Both the position numbers and the translations under genes were made by a program. This document shows positions 44,701 through 55,394 of a DNA stretch of 64,000 nucleotides, in pieces (within the stretch, counting starts at the first letter, position 1; each line of letters begins with the position of its first letter). The DNA comes from Turritopsis dohrnii (Eukaryota > Cnidaria > Hydrozoa > Anthoathecata > Oceaniidae). The DNA lies in the NCBI GenBank assembly GCA_027922465.2, contig BQMF02000435.1:186001-250000 (forward strand). The letters are read 5' to 3'. The notes beneath the pieces were generated by a model. That model saw nothing but the letters and a program-made list of their open reading frames with translations, was not told the DNA's origin and did not search any database.

Positions 44701-46321
44701 AGGAGAAACAGTTTGTGATAAAAAACTATTACATCATGAGTTGGTGTAAGCCAATAACATTTCGCCCGGATTGTTTTTTGAAAAACCAATCGCATTGCTA
44801 CTGCTTAAATTATGTTAAATTATTTCTTTGTTCAAAGAAAGATTATGCAGTTAACCGCTAATTTTAAAATTTAGATTTGAATAGAGCCACACGCTAGCGC
44901 ATCGAGCTTATTACAATGGAAAAACTAGAGTTGTTTCTCCTTCTCTTTTTCTATCCTCCTAGCTTAGATCAAGCACCCGCGTTGTTGATTATGGGGTATT
45001 TGAGGATCACTTAAACATTGGCATGCACAATGGCTGCAACAACAATCTAAGCTCTCAAAAACTCCTTTTCGTGTTGTCAGCAATTTTTGAAGGCATTCTG
45101 TTTACTATCAAACATCATAGTTGTAAGACGTTGGTGAATAATTACTAAAATCAGTTTTAAAAATAGTAGTTAATTTACATAGACATAATTTATACTTACA
45201 CAATCATCAGCAACTGATAACTGTGGATTCTTACATTCACATGTAAAAGAGTTATCATTGTAGTGTGGTATACATTTGTAACGATCTTTCAACCGGCATT
45301 TATTTCCCTCCATACATGGATTCTATGATGAATAAGGGAGAGTCTGAGGATTACGTTGTTTTGATTTTATCTTTATTTGCTAAAAGATATTATCAACCAC
45401 TGGATTGTATTCCAGCAACTACTTGAAATTTCAGTTGAGTCTGGAGCTGAAGTAAATCTTGTTAATATCAATTTTAAAATCAATCGAATAGTGATGGAAA
45501 CTAAAGTTTGCTTAAAAGTTCGTGGCAGGAAAAATTTACAAGTTGCTATCAAGTTCGAATCCAAAAGAGGAGACTTTTATAACATTTTACAGCTCCTTAG
45601 ATTCTCATTTCAAATCATAAATTCACTCAAGTATAATTTTCGCTCAAGTCAACAGCTAATTTGAAATACCACATTAATCTCATAATTTGCGAGATAAGGT
45701 TTAATAATCTTATGCAAATAAAAACTAGACCTAGAGCCATTTTTATTAGTAGTTTTTTAATGCTAATATAATGGTCTCAAGTCAAATCGGCGGGCATAAT
45801 AACTACTTGTGCGACTATACTGTACTTTCTAAACAGATTTTTGAAATCAACTGAAGACAAAAGAATAACCTATCACTGTGGCGTTAGGTAGGCGTTAACA
45901 TTATCTATGTCGCGTTATGCTTGAATCTTTCAGCTTAAACAAAATACTTAACAACGTGTATAAAAAAAGAAAATCAGACCTGGATTGCAAGATGGGTCGT
46001 AAAATTTTGATCAACAAATTTGCTTTGGTTTCGAAATTTATCTGTCTCCAATACTTCACACTTATTTCCTTCTTCACTTCTTTTGAAATTGGCGCTCTGA
46101 CAGTTATAATGCGTGGTTATACATGCTGCTGCACATTCGTTTGTTGTGTTAACGTCTTTTATTTCAGCAGGTGTGACATCTAATGTAGAATTTTGATAAT
46201 ACTCCACATTCATCCATCCTAGTTGACCAGGAAAGTTCATACTGTTTCTTAAATACTGGATATTTGGTGAGCTTGCGTACAGCGTTTTGATGATTGTAGC
46301 TATCAAACATAGAGCTTTCAT
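38501..46321 (-). CDS. FReD gene B: secreted PAN-EGF-EGF-like-fibrinogen-domain protein
   Basis: Complete split gene on the minus strand. The exons are 46321-45980, 45322-45200, 42049-41860, 40392-40135 and 38769-38501 (coding length about 394 codons). All junctions are GT/AG and the phases run 0, 0, 1, 1. Order of domains: signal peptide, PAN/apple, six-cysteine EGF, a second EGF-like stretch with four cysteines, and a fibrinogen C-terminal domain with the DxDND calcium site. I infer a secreted lectin-like recognition or matrix protein. It is a tandem paralogue of gene A, about 34 kb away on the same strand. Introns carry a Harbinger-type MITE (42194-42584) and a 2.1-kb TIR transposon (42857-44962). 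Start: MKALC is chosen because gene A begins there; an upstream in-frame ATG at 46357 would put 12 residues before the signal peptide. Confidence 0.85.
38770..40134 (-). other. Gene B intron 4
   Basis: AT-rich. At about 39260-39355 it has an AAACGGCGCCCTCTATTAAA / TTTATTAGAGGAAATACGG block of a kind dispersed in invertebrate genomes. Otherwise nothing seen. Confidence 0.5.
40135..40392 (-). CDS. FReD gene B exon 4: middle of the fibrinogen domain
   Basis: Acceptor TTAG|GTTGG and donor AAGTT|GTAAGG. It encodes GWLIIIKRLPDGSMGF, WKDYKDGFGDIEGEHWLGNE and KVDLWREDGQNF. Confidence 0.9.
40393..41859 (-). other. Gene B intron 3
   Basis: AT-rich, no gene or clear element seen. Confidence 0.5.
41860..42049 (-). 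CDS. FReD gene B exon 3: second EGF-like stretch and start of the fibrinogen domain
   Basis: Acceptor GTATAG|AAATG, donor GAAG|GTAACA, phase 0 to 1, 190 nt. It encodes KCRHDGYVFIN, VCVCKPG and HDC, then the fibrinogen-domain entry PLFQAMCEEG, which joins the next exon to give a GW start. It is the exon missing from gene A. Confidence 0.75.
42194..42584. mobile_element. MITE, PIF/Harbinger-type, 391 bp, TSD TTA
   Basis: Ends GGGGCTTATTACATGATCCC and, inverted, GGATCATGTAATCAGCCCC, flanked by TTA at 42191-42193 and 42585-42587. The interior repeats (GCCGGGATGAAAT)-like units in both orientations. It lies in intron 2 of FReD gene B. Confidence 0.85.
42857..44962. mobile_element. 2.1-kb TIR DNA transposon, 7-8 bp TSD, unidentified superfamily
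   Basis: Termini CTAGGAGGATAGAAAAGAGA and its inverted partner match for about 36 bp with one indel. They are flanked by CTTAGAT at 42850-42856 and 44963-44969 (8 bp if the next C is counted). The interior has short, broken plus-strand coding stretches (for example near 43900-44200, rich in Glu: SEEEITIEPLDEFNEFEEF). I do not recognise a transposase. A 7-8 bp duplication would fit P- or hAT-type elements. Confidence 0.75.
44963..45199 (-). other. Gene B intron 2, distal part
   Basis: Remaining intron sequence between the transposon and exon 2. Nothing recognised. Confidence 0.5.
45200..45322 (-). CDS. FReD gene B exon 2: EGF-like domain
   Basis: 41 codons between ATAG| and |GTAAGT. Cysteines in NPC, NKC, YKC, TCEC and DDC give the six-cysteine EGF pattern. 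Confidence 0.88.
45980..46321 (-). CDS. FReD gene B exon 1: signal peptide and PAN/apple domain
   Basis: 114 codons, donor CAG|GTCTGA, phase 0. Relative to gene A it has 13 extra codons (SPNIQYLRNSMNF) directly after the signal peptide. Confidence 0.88.
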
Positions 46322-47540
46322 TTTTTCAATTCTTGTTCCTCCTGAAATTTCATTCAATTTTTATTTTAACCTCTCTCATATTTAAGAAGGTAACTTTACT
46401 GAATAAGTTTTGCAATATTAATACTGAGCGACGTATTGTATGAATGCATACAAAAAATCTTTGAATATAAATCGAAAATGTTTCTTTATGTTTGTGGTAT
46501 GGTTGTCGAAGAAATAAACCGTACACATATGTTATAAAACATAATAAGGAATTGTGGACCGGTGAATACTGTCCCAAAGGAAACATGGTGTACTGATGTA
46601 CTTTTCAAACTCCGCCCCACGTTTCAAAGACCATGTCATTTTGTACCCTGAAACGCTACTCTAATTATCTTTAAATGCAGCGTAGGAGCTTACCAGGAAC
46701 GAACGACGGGTAACGGAGTAATGCTCTATCGGTATCTGCGGGTAAATCAACTACCAGTCAGTAGTTGTGGGAAGATTCAGTTGGTATCAAGTTCTTTTGA
46801 TTCCTGTTCCAACTAATCATTCAAAGAACATTGTTTTCCTTATTCATTGAATTTGAATTCGAATTGCAATATTGACATCGCATCAGTAGACTTAGGGGAA
46901 GTATCAAACATTTGTTTCAGGCCATGACAAGTGATAAAATCACTTTGGATGAATTTCAACTGGTGACTTGTAACTGCAAGCATGTACTCGAGTTGACAAA
47001 TTCCTTTTGAAAGTCAAAAAAGTAACCTATTTGCATCATGTGTCAGAATGATTATATAATGGTTGTATTTCCGACTTTCCTTAGCATTTTGGCAGATGTA
47101 TGATATTTTGTGACATTTTAGTGAGGTTATTTCGAATATCTCATATTTTATTCTACTTTTCTTTAGAGATTTTAACCAATCGCTGATGATGAACCTTTTT
47201 CTGCTTTAGATTCTTCGAAGATCCATCTAAGGAGTTTGTGCAGAAGCAAACTTCGTAGTTAGAATGTGTTATTCAAGAATTCACTTCACCTCTGCAAATT
47301 ACTTATATTCTGTCAATGTTCTGTGTAATGATAAAACTCCATAATTTCTATCGATATCAAAATGAGAATTGAATGATCCTCTAATAGAAGAGAGTCTTCG
47401 AAGTAATCAGAGTAAATAGTGTATCCCTAACTATTGGAGTTCTAATGCTTGTTTGATTTTCTAAATATACCTTTTCTTTAAAACGTTTCCTCTTAAATTC
47501 GCTGACTGTGACTGTTGCTTTTAGCGAAACCAGCGAAATA
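46322..47540. other. FReD gene B upstream region and intergenic sequence
   Basis: 46380-46510 is homologous to the gene A upstream region and contains the uninterrupted counterpart of the Ngaro insertion site. From 46600 on I see only a weak SINE-tail-like stretch (GGTAAATCAACTACCAGTCA, about 46740) and no gene. Confidence 0.55.
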
Positions 47541-48353
47541 GTCTATTTATTGAAATAGAAAACTGCAAAATTCTATCAACGAAATCTGTAAAGTTACTTG
47601 GTATCTCTATTGATAACAAACTCACCTTCAATGACCACATTTTGAGTTTGTGTAAAAAGACCAATCGGGGTATCAAGTGCCTTTACGGAGTAAGAACTCA
47701 TTAGACAAGATCAAGCGAAACTTCTATTCAATAGCTTCATACTATCGCAATTCAACTATGCCTCGGTATTATGGATGTTCTGCAACAACACCGCAAACTC
47801 TAAAATTTTAACAATACATGAACGATCGCTTAGGGCTTTACTCCTAGATTATGTAAGTAGCTACACAGAATTACTCACTCTGGCAGGAACCCCCAACATC
47901 CACGAATTTCACTTACAATTTTTAATCACCGAAATTTTCAAAACCAAAGCTAATGTTGGCCCTACCTTCATTCAGGATTTTTTTATTCCTAAACAAGTTA
48001 AGTATGATCTTCGCACTAATGATCTTTTGTCACCACCTGCTACGAGAACAACAAAATTTGGTACAGCCTCCTTCATATTTCGTAGAAGTCTACTATGGAA
48101 TTCTCTGTCGGAATTCTCTTCCGGGTTAAAGATTCTGTGAACAATGTAAGTTCCTTTAAATCATCAATCAGAAAACTGAACCTTAGTAAGCGGTGCAGTT
48201 GCAAAATTGCCAATATTAAATATTTTCATTTTTTATAATTTTTGTTCCAATTTTTTCAATAATTTTTGTTGGTGTAAATTACATTATTTGATTTTTCTTT
48301 TAACTACGGCAAACCAACGTTAAATAAATGGTTCAATTCAATTCAATTCAATT
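47540..48353 (+). mobile_element. LINE 3' fragment (CR1/Jockey-like)
   Basis: Encodes the ORF2 C-terminal region: SVKLLGISIDNKLTFNDHI, then after a frameshift FNYASVLWMF, ERSLRALLLDYVSSYTELL and ITEIFKTKANVGPTF. It ends with an (AATTC)n tail at about 48330-48353. 5'-truncated and broken. Confidence 0.8.
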
Positions 48354-48905
48354 AGTACCATGATTGAATTTGTTTCCCGTGCGCATGCGTGAATAAGTAT
48401 TATTTCAAGTTACTTACAGACTAGTAGATTCATGAGCAAATTAAAAATTCCCATCAGCATTAGATTTTTGAGGTTTTAACAGAAGACAGTTGCCGTTATT
48501 CAATTATCTCCATGATAAATTCCAGTCATTCATGATTGAGGTTAAGTCTTTACTAACTAACATCATCAATGAAAAGCGAATGAAAATAAGTTATCTTTAA
48601 AGTTGTGATACGTGTTCCAAAATACGACACACAAAACATGGTTTGACGGGATAAGTGAGAGCACAAAATCCAATAGCTATTCATGAAGTAGATCAAAGGC
48701 TATACCTTATCCATTGTTGTTTAAGACGTTTGCTGAAAAATGTGTCAGTAAATTGTCTACAGATGAACGCTACACTGATGAAACATTAGATGAACTTTGC
48801 AACATTAAAATCATGAAATGGAGCAAATCATATTTTTGGTATTTTTAAAAATATAGTGAAAAGTTAAAATGGAGATTTCGAAATGTTTTATCCAAATTTC
48901 CATAA
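48354..48905. other. No feature recognised
   Basis: AT-rich stretch between a LINE tail and the Harbinger derivative. Confidence 0.5.
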
Positions 48906-49863
48906 AGCTTGGTTTCCATTGTGAAATAAGGTGAAATAAGGTGAAATAATTTTTGAGAATAATTTCTTATTTCATGACAGAAAATTAATTATGCATAGGT
49001 TTCCACTGCACTCACTATTATTTCATGTTGTTTCAAGAAACTCATTAATAATATGGAAAGTATCCCAGAAGATGTCTTCATAATGTTGTTGCTAAGAAGA
49101 AACCGAAGAAGAAAACAGAAAAAAGTTCACTGTGATTTTGGATAAGAAATATATTCCAAAAAAGGGAGGAACTTGGTGAATATCACCGTCTTATCAAGGA
49201 GCTTCGTAAATGAAGACAAGGAATATTTCTTCAGGTAATGCCATTGGATGCATTGATAGAAAACACAGAGTGAAAACTAAACAGAACACTTTATTAAACT
49301 TATAAAAAGTTCCTTAGTGTTTTCTAATAGCTGTTTGCGTCGCGAACTGCTGCTTCACGCTTTTTGACGGTTCCAACAACGACAGTGGTGTTCTGGCAAA
49401 TTCAGAAAGGACAAAATGTTTGAAGATGATTTCCTACATGATCAGTTGATAGAAAATTAGCTGAAAGTCATGAACAAATCTTACCATACTATCTACTTGG
49501 AGAATTTACAATTACTGCAGACCACGCATTGTTAACTACATCCTTCTCTTTATATCCTTTGCACTGTTTCTCATATAAGACAGGGTTTTATTTTTCTGCT
49601 AAAGTTTCTTCTTCATGTAAAGAAATGCTTGCCATATCAACTTTTTTACGACACACACACTGACAGTTTTCATCGAAGCCTTTTCAACTCACATATGCAT
49701 GTCGCTATCCTTTGATATTCTCTTATTTCATGAAATAAGACGTTGGTGAACTTGAAATAAGAAGAGTTGAATATGTTTCCACTGTGAAATAACATGAAAT
49801 AAGAAATTATTCTCAAAAATTATTTCACCTTATTTCACCTTATTTCACAATGGAAACCAAGCT
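48906..49863 (+). mobile_element. PIF/Harbinger transposon, internally deleted, 958 bp, TSD TAA
   Basis: Terminal inverted repeats of about 70 bp starting AGCTTGGTTTCCATTGTGAA, nearly perfect, flanked by TAA (48903-48905 and 49864-49866). Inside, frameshifted plus-strand pieces resemble a PIF/Harbinger transposase: IFQKREELGEYHRLIKELR with DKEYFFR (about 49150-49240), and GSNNDSGVLANS (about 49360-49395), the region of a DDE motif. Most of the transposase is deleted. Confidence 0.85.
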
Positions 49864-49866
49864 TAA

Positions 49867-51246
49867 AGCTACGAAGCTAGTCGATCTCGATGACATAAGA
49901 AGATCAGCGAATGACGGAAATCTTACGAGCGTCGTATTCCTTGACCTATCACGCCCTTTCGACACCATCAGCCATTCTATCTTGCTGACCAAATTAACCG
50001 CCTATGGCATCCAAGGATCCGAACTTCTGTGGTTTACAGACTACAGTGGACAACAGGTGGACATTAACGGTGCTATGTCGAAAGAAGCGAAGTGTTTAAC
50101 TGGAGTTCCCCAGGGCTCAATTTTGGGACCCTTGTTATTCATAATTTACGTTGACAACATCGCGGTAAAGCTGAAAGATAGCTAGATACTGCAGATGATA
50201 CTGCTATATACGTGTCGGCGAAAACTGTGATTTTAGTCAATAAGATGTTAAACGAGGACTTGAATGAGATCAGAAGATTTTGTTACGAAAATGAACACAT
50301 CGTAAATCTCAAGAAGAGCAAAACTGAATGTATGCTCCTCGGAACGAGCAAAAGGATTCATAATAATTCAGAGGACATGAAAGTCTTCTATAATGGTGAC
50401 CAAATTTATAACACAGAGCGATACTGTTATTTGGGAAACACCATTGACCCAACTTTAAAATTTGTCGGAGAATTTCCAACTGAAATATCGGAAAGCTGCT
50501 GGAAGAATGAAACTGCTGACGCGAATTCGTGCAACTTAAATGACAAGGACGCTGAAATGATTTATAAGACGATGATTGTCCCACTACTGCTATACTGTAT
50601 CAAAGTGAAATTGAAGTTAAACCAATATGAGCTCGGACGCATTACGACACTAGAACGAAGAGCGAGAGAGCTTTTGGGTTATGACTGTCACCTACCTGAC
50701 ATTGTTTCCTTGATTAGGAAAAACGCTTGTCTGGCAGTAAAAGAAGTGTTTGCTTGGTAAAACATTATTTTAATGTAAATACTCACACTCTGGGTACAAG
50801 AAACAAGGGGATCCTTCTACAGTTGCCCAAGATAAAGTTAGAGTTTGCAAGGAACTCATTTTTTTTTATCTTGGCGCCAAACTGTTCAATGATCTTCCTT
50901 GTAATATTAGATCTGAAAAGGATTTTACGAAATTTAAAAAGATACTTTATAAGGAGAAACTTCCTATACTGCGACATTTATGATTGCATTTTTATCTTTT
51001 ATTTATTTATTCACTTATTTGTTTTTTGTTTTTTATTATTTATTTTCTTTTTATTTATGCATTTTTATCTTTTTTAAGTGTAATTTTTAATGTTTTAAGT
51101 GTAATTTTAAATATTTTTTAAATAATTTAAATTGTAATTTTGTTTTACACAGGTCACACATTGATAACAGCGACTTTAGATTGCTGAAGTATTAAACCTG
51201 TCAAAATATTATTTAATAAATAAATAAATAAATAAATAAAATAAAA
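49867..51246 (+). mobile_element. CR1/Jockey-like LINE 3' part
   Basis: RT motifs SVVFLDLSRPFDTISHSILL, LTGVPQGSILGPLLFIIYV and NLKKSKTECMLLG, then RYCYLGNTIDPTLKF and the C-terminal IFLVILD/LPCNIRSEKDFTKFKK block. One frameshift removes the YADD box region (about 50185-50210). It ends in an (AAAT)n tail at 51214-51245. It abuts the Harbinger element at its 5' side. Confidence 0.8.
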
Positions 51247-51960
51247 AGACAATTCCTTCTTGCTGGAAATGATGACGTACGTAACTAAACATAATCTTGT
51301 GAAAGCCTTGGATCGTGGCGGTGGCTTATGGAAGATAAACAATGGCGTCATCTCAATTTTCTCTGTTGTTCAAATGTGATGAGAGTATAACTATCAATTG
51401 TAGAGAACCAACAAAGAACGAATGGTGTTAAAATCCCACCAATAATGCTAAGTGCATATCTTGCCATACCCTAGTCAAGGAAATTTCAAGCAGTTTTCAT
51501 ATTGCTTTCGATCACGCCAACACCTTGCCGCCAACACTCATCAGAGTCATGCAATTGTGTCTGTTTTCTGCAGTCCCACAAATCTACTCATGCACAAAAC
51601 TCTTAGCTTTATCTCGAGCTTTCGCCACTTAGAGTATGTTCATCTGACTGATCTTAATAGTCAGGAAGCTGAGAGCCAAAAATCAAAAACAATTTGCCGG
51701 ACAAATTGAAACTTTCAGAGTGTGTTCTCACACATAAGAAGGTGCAAAAAATGTTTGCTGGACATTCTGGATTTTCTTGGGGTCTTTCACAGCAGCAAAA
51801 TGTGTTTTGCTGACGTCACAACAGTAAATTACTACTTAAATCTTTTTTTTGTTGATCAGAACATAAAATTGTAAAAACTAATGAATAGTACTAACAAAAA
51901 TACATCGAACAAGTATTTAGGTTTCATCATAATATCAACTGAATCGGGAAATATTGCATA
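51247..51960. other. No feature recognised
   Basis: No gene or clear repeat seen on either strand. Confidence 0.5.
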
Positions 51961-51964
51961 CTAG

Positions 51965-52304
51965 CCGCCAAGACGGCGTCGCTCGCCGCCCATGTGCACC
52001 TTCAGCCTGCGTTGGGTCCACGAAAAATGGAATTAAGGAATTGACAATGGAAAGTGTTACCATCTTGTAGAGCTCGAAATTCTGAGCAAAAAAATGTATA
52101 GGATCATATGTCTATGACGAACCGTTTCGGAGATATCGTCGATCAAAAGTTTTGATGACGTCATAAAGCCCCGTCCCCAAACATTTTGCCCAAATTTTTT
52201 CGTCATCCCATGGCCAATATCGTGGACCCCAAAAAACGTCAGTTATCCCTATTGGTTACCGAGAAAACTTTCCCTAAACGATGCATTCGATTAGGGCCTG
52301 AATA
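51965..52304 (+). repeat. Dispersed repeat, copy A (split by a SINE; resumes 52590-52612)
   Basis: Begins CCGCCAAGACGGCGTCGCTC. It shares CGTCGCTCGCCGCCCATGT, GTAGAGCTCGAAA, GAGATAT, TTGATGACGTCA, ACGTCAGTTATCCCTATTGG and GCATTCGATTAGGG with copy B. Copy B continues from AATACAATGGTTTCACACTG, whereas copy A has the SINE at exactly that point. Confidence 0.75.
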
Positions 52305-52589
52305 CAGCGATGGTGTAGTGGTTGGTATCTTTGAGTGCGACCGCTGCGACCCGTGTTCGAGTCCAGTCATGTCGTATCTCAATACACCGCTCCGATGTGC
52401 TTTAAAAGCAGCGTGTCAGCCCATTAGGAGCCATCGAAGGACTGCACACTGGCCTTCGGGCAAGTTAGAGCAATGCTATACGTATCTCTGGCGGTAAGTC
52501 AGCTAATAGTTGCAAGTCGGCGGGCGGAAGAACCAGCCATTACGGATGGAAGCCCAAGGACTAAAAACTCCCGTTACTTACTTACTTAC
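52305..52589 (+). mobile_element. tRNA-derived SINE with (CTTA)n tail
   Basis: Box A-like GATGGTGTAGTGGTTGG and box B GTGTTCGAGTCC at 52305-52375, a body with TCTGGCGGTAAGTCAGCTAA, and the tail ACTTACTTACTTAC. Comparison with copy B at 52637 shows the uninterrupted target. Confidence 0.8.
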
Positions 52590-52636
52590 AATGGTTTCAC
52601 ACTGACGTCGCACAAAATAAATAAAATAATTTATGT

Positions 52637-53062
52637 GCGGCGTCGCTCGCCGCCCATGTTCAGCGTACGTTGACTTCACAAAAAATAAAATTAAGGAATT
52701 GGCAACTGAAAGTGTACCCATGTCGTAGAGCTCGAAAAGCTGATCAAAAAAATGTACGGGATCATTTTGCTACGATCAATCGTTACAGAGATATTATTGA
52801 TCAAAAATGTTGATGACGTCACAGACCCGTCCCCCTAAAAAATTAGACATCGCCTGTATCGCGGACCCCAAAAAACGTCAGTTATCCCTATTGGTTACCG
52901 AGATAATTTCCCCTAAACGTCGCATTCGATTAGGGTCTCAATACAATGGTTTCACACTGACGTCGCGCAGAAGAGAAAAGAAATAATTACTCTCACAACT
53001 CAATCTACCATTTTGCGTGACTTACAGACAAACAAACAAACAAACAAACGGAGAATCGGCTA
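52637..53062 (+). repeat. Dispersed repeat, copy B
   Basis: Uninterrupted copy of the repeat at 51965. It ends with GACTTACAGACAAACAAACAAAC and TATTAATATATAGAT. A third, inverted partial copy is at 5938-6065. Confidence 0.75.
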
Positions 53063-53399
53063 TTAATATATAGATTCGTTGTTTATGACGTCATAGGCAT
53101 TATTCAAGTAAGTCACCTTCCTTATAGTCCGTAGTTTGACTTTTTGCCGCTAAAACAGTCGAATAAATTTAATGTGGCAAACTGTCCGTGATGATTATCT
53201 TCATCACCATTTTCGTCGTCATCATTATCATCATCATCATTCTAACAATCTTTACAACTGCACATGTCGGAGCACTTGATGCCATGATAATAACATAAAC
53301 ACCGGTTTGATTCGCATTTGGAGTTTTGACACATGCAATAAATGAAATCGAAAAGGTCATCCGGCAAGGGTTTACACACAATCTACTTGAAATTTAGTT
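53063..53399. other. Intergenic with a GAT/ATC microsatellite
   Basis: Holds an impure (ATC)n run at about 53189-53244. No gene seen. Confidence 0.55.
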
Positions 53400-54290
53400 C
53401 ACCGTCGACCAGGGTCCACACATCCATTGGGATACTTAAGAAAACCCCTTTGGATGACTACTGTGGCATATGAAACTCGTTTTAGGTGGTACAGTGAAAT
53501 ATCTCTTGTCGGCGGTAATTGTTGCGGGTCCGTTTTTCTTAATGGGACAAAAACTTCTTATAACGATTAGTATCAACATTGTCACAATTTTTGATACCGT
53601 AAAGACGAGATACGAAGATTTCAAATATACGGAAAAGAGTTGCATCAAATTCCAATGTATCCCCAAGTTTTACAAAAGCATTTTTGAAAGAGATGGCCCT
53701 GTCTTCTTTCTTATTCCATGGAAAGAGTTGTAATCATTTCCTGTAAAGCAATGGAGCGCTGGCAATGTAGCAGAGACTTCAGCACCAAGGGGATTTCGTT
53801 TAAGTGAGGTATCCAAGATTCTTCGTTTGTCGCTGACACTAATTTCAGTAAGTACTCTACAATTCGATCAGCGTGGAGAGCAATTATCCGCATTGACTAT
53901 CGATATGCAAATTGAGCATACGCCAAGGTAGTTGCTGCAGTAGTTTGCATAAAGAAGAACCTTCGTATCAGCTTCTTCTTGTTCGTTTCGTAAAGCCTGT
54001 ACCTTTGATTTGTTGATAACACCATTTTCCATAGAAATTTTGAAAAAATTTCTGCCCGCACTCACATATAGCTTGGCTCCATTATTAAAGTGGCCTTTGT
54101 GAGCGGAAAAATGGGAACAATCATGTAACAAAAAATCTGCCAACTCTTTCTTGTTCTGATCCACTGACATGAACTTTGGCCATTGGTTGGGACATTTCTG
54201 TTCCGCACTCTTTATTTTGAAGCGCAGCTCTCCTGATGACTTCCGTCGTTTTCGTTCATACGATTTGATTGATTCTATGATTTTGTTCAA
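53400..54290 (-). pseudogene. Decayed gene of the EEADT-motif family (unknown function)
   Basis: The minus strand from 54290 encodes IIESIKSYERKRRKSSGEL, KKELADFLLHDC, then EQEEADTKVLLYA and SICISIV. After a frameshift (about 53880-53790) come GAEVSATLPALHCFTG and NDYNSFHGI, and then VKLGDTLEFDATLFRIFEIF. I know the EEADTK/RxxxHA plus HxFTGND combination from large, uncharacterised, multicopy proteins of cnidarians and arthropods. At least three frameshifts or stops break this copy. Confidence 0.5.
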
Positions 54291-54524
54291 TTCTCAAATG
54301 GAATTCATCTGTTGCTAATAAGCATAGGCCTTAGCGCATTTATGTGCAATCAAAATTAAAAAACAAAATATGTGTTATATTAGTTCCAGACTCCTCAGCA
54401 TGTAGATTCACAACGTGTAAATACTTTTGTTAGTTGAAAATATATCGTTAAGACAGAAGGTCATAGTGTGGAAGTTCTTTAATACTTCTCAATAATTTAA
54501 TTTGCTACACTACCTTGCCTTTAA

Positions 54525-54679
54525 AGCCCGGTTCAGACCTGGCCGTTACGACGGTTAAAATTCAGTGTGATCGTCTAATGTGGACACTTTTGCAATCGTC
54601 AGAATTGCCGTAAATGCCTGGCGATTGCGAAGATTACTTTATGTTTTAATCGTCGTAATCGCCTGGTCTGAACCAGACT
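54525..54679. mobile_element. MITE, PIF/Harbinger-type, 155 bp, TSD TAA
   Basis: Ends AGCCCGGTTCAGACCTGG and GGTCTGAACCAGACT with TAA at 54522-54524 and 54680-54682. Same family as 25312-25676. Confidence 0.85.
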
Positions 54680-54682
54680 TAA

Positions 54683-55389
54683 CACTTTATCTATTGCATG
54701 GTGAAGTGTGAATTTTGGTAATACCGTCTCGCCCTCATAATAGTTACTAAAATGTTCAAACATTTTTCCTCTGCCATTGATTAATATATCAACAACAACA
54801 AAAAAAACATTCGGCCATGTAAATGTTTAAGAAGGCTTTAAAATTATGTTCATTTCAGCATCTAACATCAACTTTCGTTTATCACCAACCTTTTTTTTCA
54901 TTTTCCCGCTCATTCGAATATTTACATTTTCACACGCAAAAGAGCTAAATGATTCGAAGTCAATGACGGGGGTATCAACAAAATGGCTTTTTGTAATTTT
55001 GACTCAAAAAGGTTGTTTAAAATATGTTTTCTTTATTCGTTAAATTTTTTATACATGTTTTTTCATCTCTATTTGAGAGACATTTTATGACTATTTGTTC
55101 TGCTTTAGAGGAGCATTTAGAATTATTTACCCCCTAAAAAGATGGAGCAAACATTACATCATGTTTTGCTTTGGCTTCTGAACAGACAAAATGATGGCTG
55201 TCAAGTTACAAATTTTTCAAACATTTTGGTCGGTCACCTAACTCTTAATAACTTGATCCACAAGAAAAATTAGAGTTCCCAGCAAAGATAATTTGTTTCC
55301 TACTACTTCAAAGGAGAGATAGTATAAGGCCGATTCCAGCGCCGCGCACGCACACACGCACGCAGAGAAGAATCACTATAAAATCATCA
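54683..55389. other. No feature recognised
   Basis: AT-rich. Left border of the Polinton remnant lies near 55.39 kb. No terminal inverted repeat seen. Confidence 0.5.
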
Positions 55390-55394
55390 AGAAT

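Noticed and set aside
46690..46800. SINE
   Set aside because: GGTAAATCAACTACCAGTCA resembles the body of the SINE at 52305, but no tRNA-like head or tail is visible.
53470..53733. 87-codon plus-strand ORF
   Set aside because: It is opposite the decayed EEADT-family gene, whose minus-strand motifs explain the composition.
55341..55366. Z-DNA-type (CA)n functional element
   Set aside because: Only a short impure CACACGCACGCA run; nothing else supports a role.
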